From an uncultured Candidatus Saccharibacteria bacterium (GTDB lineage Bacteria > Patescibacteriota > Saccharimonadia > Saccharimonadales > Saccharimonadaceae), in the NCBI GenBank assembly GCA_947165975.1, contig CAMVCL010000003.1, positions 1 to 64,000 of the forward strand: a stretch of 64,000 nt of DNA, in the 5' to 3' direction. The notes beneath the pieces were generated by a model. The model did no database searches and was not told where the DNA came from. It was given only the letters and a program-made list of their open reading frames with translations. The position numbers and the translations under genes are program-made. How positions within the stretch are numbered: position 1 is the first letter of the stretch; every line of letters begins with the position of its first letter. This document shows, in pieces, positions 57,438-64,000 of the stretch.

Positions 57438-59126
57438 ATGACTAAACAGTCAAATATCAAAAAACGCAAAGCAGTTATCTACGCTCGAGTTTCTAGTGAG
57501 CGGCAAGTAGATAATATGAGCCTAGGCGAGCAACAAAGAGTTTGTAAGGCTTATTGCAAACGCTACTTCAAAGATGATGTTTCGGAAGAACGTATCTTTG
57601 TAGAAAAAGGCGAGAGCGCCAAAACCGCCAATCGAACAGAACTTCAAAAAATGCTGAAGTATTGTGCTCAACACAAGAAAGAGATTGGCTATGTGGTTGT
57701 CTACAAAGTCGATAGATTTTCACGCAAAGTAGCAGACTTCGCAGCACTGAAAGCAATCCTTGCAAAAATGGGTATAGCCTTGCGATCCGTAACCGAGCCA
57801 ATCGGAGAAGAAAGCAACACTAGCGTTCTTATGGAAAACATTTTAGCCTGTTTCGCTCAATTTGACAACGATATGAGAGGCGAGCGAGCACAGACTGGAA
57901 TGCGAGCAGTCGCAAATGAAGGTGGCTGGACAATGTGCGCACCAGTAGGTTACATAAACTGGAAGAATGAAGCAAAGAAATCGACCTTAAAGGTAGATGA
58001 AGAAATGCGAAAGCCTATACAAAAGTTCTTTACTAAGTTTGCTACTGGTCTTTATACACAAGAAGAAGCAGTCGAACTAGCAAAGAAATGTGGTATTCGC
58101 AACAAAAAAGGTGAGCCGATGTCTAGAACCGGTATTCATAAAATGTTGAGAGCACCAGTCTATGCTGGGTGGGTTTGCAATAAATCTACTGACGGCAGAA
58201 TGGTAGTAGGGCTTCACGAGGCACTTATAGACAAGAAAGATTGGTACAAGATACAAGATTTACTAGACGGCAGAACCGAAGAAGGACTTCCGACTAGAAG
58301 TAGGTTGCCGAAGTATCATAAGAATAATTCCAAGTTTCCGCTACGCCGTTTTTTCGTATGTAGCATCTGTGGTAAACCGCTAACTGGTAGCACTTCGAAA
58401 GGTCATACAACTTGCGTTTCGTACTACCATTGCCATAGATGCAGTGTAAAGAACTGCGGTCATCGTGTTTCCGTTCAGCAAGAAGAAGCACACAGAAAAT
58501 TCGAGGAGTTGCTGGCTCAAATAGAGCCAGCCCCTTGGGTTCCAGCAGTGTTTAAAGAGATAGTCATTAGACAATGGAATGAAGATTTTAGAAGCGCCAT
58601 TAGAGATGTAGAAAGCATAAATAGTAAAATTTCTGAATTGGAACACAAGAAATGTAATTTAATTGAGAAGTATGCGGACGATAAGATTAGCGAAGAGGAC
58701 TATCGAAATATGATTGCTGGCTACGAGCAAACCAAGCGTAGTTTGGAAGCCGAAAGAGTAAGTCTAGAAGAAAACAAAGTAACTAGAGAAAGCGTAATCG
58801 ACACTGCAATGGAGTTTATAACTGGACTGGTCACTACTTGGCGAAATCTACCCCTGGAAGAAAAGCAAAAGTTCCAAATTGCAATTTTTCCAAAGAAAAT
58901 TACAGTGTTACCAAATGGCGACTTTGGAACCTATGAATTAAGCCCGATTTTTCAAGAAACAACAGAGATAGAACGCACATTAACAAATGATAAAAAAGGC
59001 TCCCCTTCGGGGGATGCCACTATGGCGGAAGCGAGAGGATTCGAACCTCCGAGAGTCTTGCGACCCCACACGATTTCGAGTCGTGCGCCTTCAACCACTC
59101 GGCCACGCTTCCGCCTACAATTCTAG
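57438..59126 (+). CDS. Large serine recombinase; ORF reads through att and antisense to tRNA-Ser
   Basis: AVIYARVSSERQVDNMSLGEQ; YKVDRFSRKVADF; recombinase Zn-ribbon CSICGKPLTG...CHRCSVKNCG. Confidence 0.93.
   Translation: MTKQSNIKKRKAVIYARVSSERQVDNMSLGEQQRVCKAYCKRYFKDDVSEERIFVEKGESAKTANRTELQKMLKYCAQHKKEIGYVVVYKVDRFSRKVADFAALKAILAKMGIALRSVTEPIGEESNTSVLMENILACFAQFDNDMRGERAQTGMRAVANEGGWTMCAPVGYINWKNEAKKSTLKVDEEMRKPIQKFFTKFATGLYTQEEAVELAKKCGIRNKKGEPMSRTGIHKMLRAPVYAGWVCNKSTDGRMVVGLHEALIDKKDWYKIQDLLDGRTEEGLPTRSRLPKYHKNNSKFPLRRFFVCSICGKPLTGSTSKGHTTCVSYYHCHRCSVKNCGHRVSVQQEEAHRKFEELLAQIEPAPWVPAVFKEIVIRQWNEDFRSAIRDVESINSKISELEHKKCNLIEKYADDKISEEDYRNMIAGYEQTKRSLEAERVSLEENKVTRESVIDTAMEFITGLVTTWRNLPLEEKQKFQIAIFPKKITVLPNGDFGTYELSPIFQETTEIERTLTNDKKGSPSGDATMAEARGFEPPRVLRPHTISSRAPSTTRPRFRLQF
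58991..59018 (-). terminator. Terminator immediately 3' of tRNA-Ser(CGA), lying inside the element
   Basis: Minus strand GGCATCCCCCGAAGGGGAGCC-TTTTTTA. Confidence 0.7.
59023..59112 (-). tRNA. tRNA-Ser (anticodon CGA), CCA encoded
   Basis: Reverse complement GGAAGCGTGGCCGAGTGGTTGAAGGCGCACGACTCGAAATCGTG...CGCTTCCGCCA. Confidence 0.95.
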
Positions 59127-59249
59127 CATAAAAGAGGAATTTTTGCCACACATCTTAAAAATATGTTATAATAGTTCTGTCACCATTTATGGTGATGCTC
59201 ATTTAATTTCTAGGTGGATGTTCTTGATTTATCATTGACATCCACATAT

Positions 59250-59326
59250 GCGCCCGTAGCTCAGCTGGATAGAGCGTTTGCTTGCGGAGCAAAAGGTCGT
59301 AGGTTCGAATCCTGTCGGGCGTACCA
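59250..59326 (+). tRNA. tRNA-Arg (anticodon GCG), CCA encoded
   Basis: GCGCCCGTAGCTCAGCTGGATAGAGCGTTTGCTTGCGGAGCAAAAGGTC...CGGGCGTACCA; loop TTGCGGA. Confidence 0.88.
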
Positions 59327-59336
59327 AAATCAGAAG

Positions 59337-59354
59337 AAGACTCCAAAGGAGTCT
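59337..59354 (+). terminator. Hairpin after tRNA-Arg
   Basis: AGACTCC-AAA-GGAGTCT followed by AATTTT. Confidence 0.65.
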
Positions 59355-59388
59355 AATTTTGATTTTAAGAGACCGAAAAAGGATAAAC

Positions 59389-59404
59389 ATCCTGTCGGGC
59401 GTAC
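59389..59404. repeat. 16-bp repeat of the tRNA-Arg 3' end (att-like scar)
   Basis: ATCCTGTCGGGCGTAC also at 59309-59324. Confidence 0.75.
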
Positions 59405-59451
59405 AAAAAACAATGCCAAAGGCCTAATTTTTATAGTATAATAAATATATT

Positions 59452-59955
59452 ATGCAGTGGGAACAAATTACAAACGTCATTTTAATATCATCAATTGCGA
59501 CCGTGGCAGTTTTTATATTACTCGGTCTTTATCAATGGATTAGCCGAAAATCCATCAAAAAAGTCGATGCGGAAATCCGCTGGATGCCACTTCCTTTATT
59601 ATTAATGACCATCGTGTATTACTTATTTGATAAAGTATGGATCGTAGCTACACGCCCAAATGGTTCCGGTGAACCAGCCTTCCCCTCAACCCATGTCATG
59701 GTCGTTACCACAATATTCTTTATAGTTACCATCGTCATTCCAAAATATATTAAATCAGTAGCCATACAGATAATCCTCGAATTTATCATGGTGATATTGA
59801 TTTCTTTAACTTGTACGGGTCGCATTATGTCCAATATGCATTCTCTTTGGGATGTCCTCGGCGCCATCGTGTTTGCTTTTATCTTTAGTGAAATATATTA
59901 CATAATTATTCGGAAAGGAAAGAAAAATGCCAAGCGTCTTCACCAAAATCATTAA
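59452..59955 (+). CDS. PAP2-family membrane phosphatase
   Basis: ATRPNGSGEPAFPSTHVM; GRIMSNMHSLWDVLGAIV. Confidence 0.8.
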   Translation: MQWEQITNVILISSIATVAVFILLGLYQWISRKSIKKVDAEIRWMPLPLLLMTIVYYLFDKVWIVATRPNGSGEPAFPSTHVMVVTTIFFIVTIVIPKYIKSVAIQIILEFIMVILISLTCTGRIMSNMHSLWDVLGAIVFAFIFSEIYYIIIRKGKKNAKRLHQNH

Positions 59956-60304
59956 CGGCGAGATACCATGCTATAAAATCTATGAGGATGACAAAACCAT
60001 GGCCTTCCTCGATATCAATCCGGAGACCAAGGGCCACACATTGGTTGTACCAAAAAATGAAGTAGACAAGATCTACGAATTACCCGATGAAGACTATCAA
60101 GCTCTCATGGACACCGTCAAAAAACTCAGTGCCAACATGGAAAAAGTCTTAGGCGCTCGTACGCTTTGGAAAGTTATCGGCACAGACGTCCCCCACGCAC
60201 ACGTTCATTTGTTACCATTCGATGAAAAATGGCAACACGGCAAAACTTTAAAGCTTACTTCAGAAGAATTTGAAGACATCCGCCAAAAACTCGAATATAA
60301 ATAA
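59927..60304 (+). CDS. HIT-family protein
   Basis: CYKIYEDDKTMAFLDINPETKGHTLVVPK; DVPHAHVHLLP. Confidence 0.93.
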   Translation: MPSVFTKIINGEIPCYKIYEDDKTMAFLDINPETKGHTLVVPKNEVDKIYELPDEDYQALMDTVKKLSANMEKVLGARTLWKVIGTDVPHAHVHLLPFDEKWQHGKTLKLTSEEFEDIRQKLEYK

Positions 60305-60391
60305 TTTTTACTACCGCAAGACTACGATGTGGCCAGCTCACAAGGAATACTCTTTCTTGTGATATAATTATTACAATAAAAGAGGACCAAA

Positions 60392-63007
60392 ATGACATTT
60401 TCAAAGAGTTACGAACCAGGAGAATTTGAATCAGATATTTATGCAGCTTGGGAGGCTTCAGGCATTTTTGACCCAAAGCTCACTACGAGACCAGTTGATA
60501 GTGATGGAGATGGCGTCGACGATCGTCAGGGTGAAAACGATACTTTCTCTATCGTTATGCCACCGCCAAACGCTAACGGTAACTTACATATCGGTCATGG
60601 TCTTACAGTTGCACTTGAAGATTCTCTCACTCGTTACTATCGTTTAAGAGGCTTATCCTCGTGGTATATTCCGGGAGCCGATCATGCTGGTTTTGAAACT
60701 TGGGTCGTCTACGAACGTGAACTCGAAAAGAAGGGCCACTCTCGCTTCGAATTTGACCGCGACGAATTATATGCTAGGGTCTGGGACTTTGTCGCCGAAC
60801 AACGTGGCAATATGGAACTTCAACTACGTGCCTTAGGCGCTTCCTGCTCATGGGAAGATTTGACTTTTACCCTCGACGAAAATGTCATTGATCGCGTATA
60901 CACCACATTTGAGAAAATGTGGAATGACGGCCTAATCTATCGAGGCGAAAAACTTGTTAATTTTTGCCCAAAGCACCAAACCGCATTCGCTGATATAGAA
61001 GTTGAACATGAAGATGAATCAGGTACTCTTTGGGACATCGCCTACGTCTATGAAGGTGGTGAAGTGATAGTATCCACTACTCGTCCAGAGACTTTATTCG
61101 GCGATGTGGCTGTTGCCGTAAATCCAGAAGACGAGCGCTATAAAAAGCTCGTTGGTAAGACCGTAAAATTGCCACTCACCGACCGTGAAATTCCTATCAT
61201 CACTGATGAGCACGCCGACCCAGAATATGGTACCGGTGCCGTCAAGATTACCCCGGCCCATGATTTCGATGACTTTGAGGTTGGTGAACGCCATCAGCTT
61301 GAACGCATTAGAGTAATCGCCGAAGATGGCACCATGATTAATGTGCCAGAGGCATATTTCGGCCTAAATACCAAAGAATGCCGCAAGAAAGTCCTCAAAG
61401 ATCTCAAAGACCAAGGCTTACTAAGAGGTGAAAAGAAAATCACCCACTCAGTTGCACATTGTTATAAATGTGGCACAGTCCTAGAACCCACTCTCAAGGA
61501 GCAATGGTTTATTGATGTCGAACGTCTCGCTAAGGCCGCTATCGAACATCTCGAAAACGGTGAAATCAAATTCCACCCCGAAAACAAGCGCAAGGTCCTC
61601 ATTAACTATCTCAAAGGGCTTAAAGATTGGAATATTTCTCGACAAATTCCGTGGGGTATTGCCATTCCAATGTTTAGAAAGATTGACGACACTGCCACTG
61701 ATGAACCAGATTGGGTATTTGACCGTCGTACTCATTTGCAAGTTATTGAAAAAGCCGGCGTCAAATATCAACGCGACGAAGATACATTCGATACTTGGTT
61801 TTCTAGCGCGCACTGGCCAATTGTCTGTACTAACTGGACTGAAGAAAACTTCAACCCATATTATCCGCTAAACGTTATGGAAACAGGTGCCGATATCCTC
61901 TTCGCCTGGGTCGCTCGCATGATTATGATGGGATTGTATGTCACCGGTGAAGTGCCCTTTAAAGAAGTCTATCTCCATGGCCTCGTCCTTGATGAGCATG
62001 GTAAAAAAATGAGTAAAAGCAAAGGTAATGTTATTAATCCAATGGATCTTGTCACCAGATTCGGCTCTGACGCTTTTCGTCTCGGTATTTTAAGAGGCCG
62101 CTCCGCCGGGATGAATCAAGCTTTCAGCGAAAACTCCGTTATTGCTGGTCGCAATCTCTGCAATAAACTCTGGAATATTTCCCGTCTGATCCAATCAATT
62201 ATTGATACAGAAGAAGATATCCCAAGCGCCTCCGATACCCTAAACATGGGCGAAGATTGGATTTGTCGTGAGTTAAATAATTGTCTTGAGCAGGTCGAAT
62301 TGGCTATGTCTAACTACCGATTCGCCGAAGCTATTGAAGTCCTCTATCAGACGATCTGGGATAAATACGCTGACTGGTTCCTAGAGAGCCAAAAAATCTA
62401 TCGTAATGTTCCCCTTCTCAAACAAACTCTCGAAACGATTCTAATTGCTCTCCATCCATTTGCTCCATTTGTCACCGAAGCTATTTGGCAAAATCTCAGC
62501 TGGACCGACGGATATATCGCTACGGCTGATTGGCCATCTAGGCTTGAATATGACCCCATTTCGACCGAACAATTTGAAAACATAAGGATTATCGTTTCCG
62601 AAGTCAGAACCACCTTACAGGCCCTTCCAGGCACTAATAACGCAAAAAAATACAGCCTATTATATGACAATGATAGCCTCATTAACGACAATCAACTTCT
62701 CATTCGCAGTCTTACCAAGGTTCCTACCATCAACAGCTTAAATGGTGCTCCTCGTGGCCTCAGACTTGCCTTAGCTAATCACGAACTCTATTTGGACGTA
62801 CCAGAAAACATTGTCAAAGAATACAAAGATAACCTTACTGAACGTATTTTATCTGTTGGGCGCGAGCTAGACAATCTCAATCTTCGCATGAGTAATCCAA
62901 ATTACCTCAGTAAAGCCCCCGAACATCTTGTCAAAGAGACAACCGAACAGATCAGAGAAAAAGAGGCCCTCATCGCTCGTCTCAAAGCTGAACTTGAAAT
63001 AATCTAG
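60392..63007 (+). CDS. valS: Valyl-tRNA synthetase
   Basis: PPPNANGNLHIGHGL (HIGH); KMSKSKGNVINP (KMSKS); C-terminal coiled coil. Confidence 0.97.
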   Translation: MTFSKSYEPGEFESDIYAAWEASGIFDPKLTTRPVDSDGDGVDDRQGENDTFSIVMPPPNANGNLHIGHGLTVALEDSLTRYYRLRGLSSWYIPGADHAGFETWVVYERELEKKGHSRFEFDRDELYARVWDFVAEQRGNMELQLRALGASCSWEDLTFTLDENVIDRVYTTFEKMWNDGLIYRGEKLVNFCPKHQTAFADIEVEHEDESGTLWDIAYVYEGGEVIVSTTRPETLFGDVAVAVNPEDERYKKLVGKTVKLPLTDREIPIITDEHADPEYGTGAVKITPAHDFDDFEVGERHQLERIRVIAEDGTMINVPEAYFGLNTKECRKKVLKDLKDQGLLRGEKKITHSVAHCYKCGTVLEPTLKEQWFIDVERLAKAAIEHLENGEIKFHPENKRKVLINYLKGLKDWNISRQIPWGIAIPMFRKIDDTATDEPDWVFDRRTHLQVIEKAGVKYQRDEDTFDTWFSSAHWPIVCTNWTEENFNPYYPLNVMETGADILFAWVARMIMMGLYVTGEVPFKEVYLHGLVLDEHGKKMSKSKGNVINPMDLVTRFGSDAFRLGILRGRSAGMNQAFSENSVIAGRNLCNKLWNISRLIQSIIDTEEDIPSASDTLNMGEDWICRELNNCLEQVELAMSNYRFAEAIEVLYQTIWDKYADWFLESQKIYRNVPLLKQTLETILIALHPFAPFVTEAIWQNLSWTDGYIATADWPSRLEYDPISTEQFENIRIIVSEVRTTLQALPGTNNAKKYSLLYDNDSLINDNQLLIRSLTKVPTINSLNGAPRGLRLALANHELYLDVPENIVKEYKDNLTERILSVGRELDNLNLRMSNPNYLSKAPEHLVKETTEQIREKEALIARLKAELEII

Positions 63008-63117
63008 GACCTATACAGGCACAACCAATAATTGATTTTTAACCTATAAAATGGTATAATATACTGATACCTAGTTCTTTTCGCATTTTGCCAGTTTTAG
63101 AAACGGAGGTGGCTTCT

Positions 63118-64000
63118 ATGGCAAAGACACTTGTTTACCAACTTTATCCAAGAGCTTGGGATGGTGGCCTGAAAGCCATGACCGAGCATCTATTCATTAT
63201 TAATTATCTTGGGGCAGATTATGTTTGGCTGAGTCCGATCTACCCTTCACCGGGCTATGATCATGGATATGATATTAAGGACTATACTGCAATTGATGAT
63301 CGTTTTGGCAACATGGCGGATTTTGACTATTTCGTCAAGACAGCTCACAGCTACGGCATCGGTGTAGTTATGGATTTAGTTCTCAATCATACCTCTATCA
63401 GTCACCCATGGTTCACTGAACATCCAGAATACTATTATCGGACAGATTTAGATTTTATCTATGAATGGCAAAATCTCTTTGACGGCACTAATCAGGTATG
63501 GGAATTAGATAAAAACTCTCTAATCCCACATTCTCTAGAGGCCAACGAAGTAGTAAATAGACCGCATAAGTATTATCTTCATTTATTCCATAAAAAACAA
63601 GCAGATCTGGATTGGTTTCCTTGGCATAATGAGCGAAACCTCAGATATAAAGTGAATCAGAACCTTGTCAGGGAGTTTAAACAAATCGTAGATTTTTGGA
63701 TTAACCGACACGGAGTTGATGGTTTTCGCTTGGATTTTCCTCAAGCAATCAACAAAGACATCAATCAACTCGAAATGCAAGTTCCAGATTTATTATTTGG
63801 CTCAAGGGCTACAGAGGTAATTAATGCTATCTTCTCAGAAAAAGAAAACCCATTTTTAATGATGGAATGTTTAGACCCAACTTATGGTGGACTAACAGAA
63901 TATTACTATGAAAATACTCATGTAGACTACATATTAAACACCAAGATTAAGGACGCATTTTCTGAAAGTAAAGAAGAGTTTGAAAAAATAATCTCATCCG
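63118..64000 (+). CDS. GH13 alpha-amylase/alpha-glucosidase family protein, 3' truncated by window end
   Basis: Hand translation MAKTLVYQLYPRAWDGG...DYVWLSPIYPSPGYDHGYDIKDY...VMDLVLNHTS...GVDGFRLDFP; SD cggaggt; absent from ORF track (no stop in window). Confidence 0.92.
   Translation, partial: MAKTLVYQLYPRAWDGGLKAMTEHLFIINYLGADYVWLSPIYPSPGYDHGYDIKDYTAIDDRFGNMADFDYFVKTAHSYGIGVVMDLVLNHTSISHPWFTEHPEYYYRTDLDFIYEWQNLFDGTNQVWELDKNSLIPHSLEANEVVNRPHKYYLHLFHKKQADLDWFPWHNERNLRYKVNQNLVREFKQIVDFWINRHGVDGFRLDFPQAINKDINQLEMQVPDLLFGSRATEVINAIFSEKENPFLMMECLDPTYGGLTEYYYENTHVDYILNTKIKDAFSESKEEFEKIISS

Larger units (their letters stand above)
52348..59041. mobile_element. Integrated element (~6.7 kb) at the 3' end of tRNA-Ser(CGA)
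   Basis: 19-bp direct repeat TGGCGGAAGCGAGAGGATT at 52348-52366 and 59023-59041 (tRNA 3' end); tyrosine and serine recombinase genes inside. Confidence 0.85.

Noticed and set aside
58987-59238. ORF on the plus strand with [27 protein letters not shown]
   Set aside because: Antisense translation of tRNA-Ser(CGA); no credible start or SD
1-64000. CRISPR array or Cas genes
   Set aside because: No regularly spaced repeat-spacer structure found; the repeat clusters seen are iteron-like, att or coding duplications

Overview
This window looks like a Candidatus Saccharibacteria (TM7/CPR-like) chromosome segment; the assignment rests on gene content and is an inference. It contains the replication-origin block (jag-yidC-rnpA-rpmH / dnaA-dnaN-recF). 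Housekeeping genes include groES-groEL, ackA, uvrA, an RlmD-like methyltransferase, a murE-like ligase, valS and four tRNAs. A roughly 27 kb surface-glycan / teichoic-acid-like region (about 8-35.7 kb) carries tagD-like cytidylyltransferases, a YidC-TagF fusion, TagG/TagH-type ABC exporter genes, several glycosyltransferases, galE, glf, a membrane sulfatase-fold enzyme, an LCP protein and a ricin-lectin-repeat surface protein. A roughly 6.7 kb integrated element (52348-59041) lies at the 3' end of a tRNA-Ser(CGA). It is bounded by a 19-bp direct repeat and encodes both a tyrosine and a serine recombinase. The most exciting finds are short and absent from the ORF track. (1) A complete-looking transcription attenuator sits upstream of a tyrosine phenol-lyase/tryptophanase-family gene: a 20-aa leader peptide with four consecutive Tyr codons, overlapping 1:2, 2:3 and 3:4 pairings, and an intrinsic terminator. 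(2) A structured, apparently bistable RNA sits inside the mobile element and starts exactly at a predicted transcription start. (3) Leaderless gene architecture is widespread, with TATAAT 6-7 nt from the ATG. (4) A CIRCE-like operator doubles as the ackA terminator region upstream of groES. (5) A recombinase ORF changes its C-terminus with integration state. All calls are from reading the sequence; no searches or folding programs were run.
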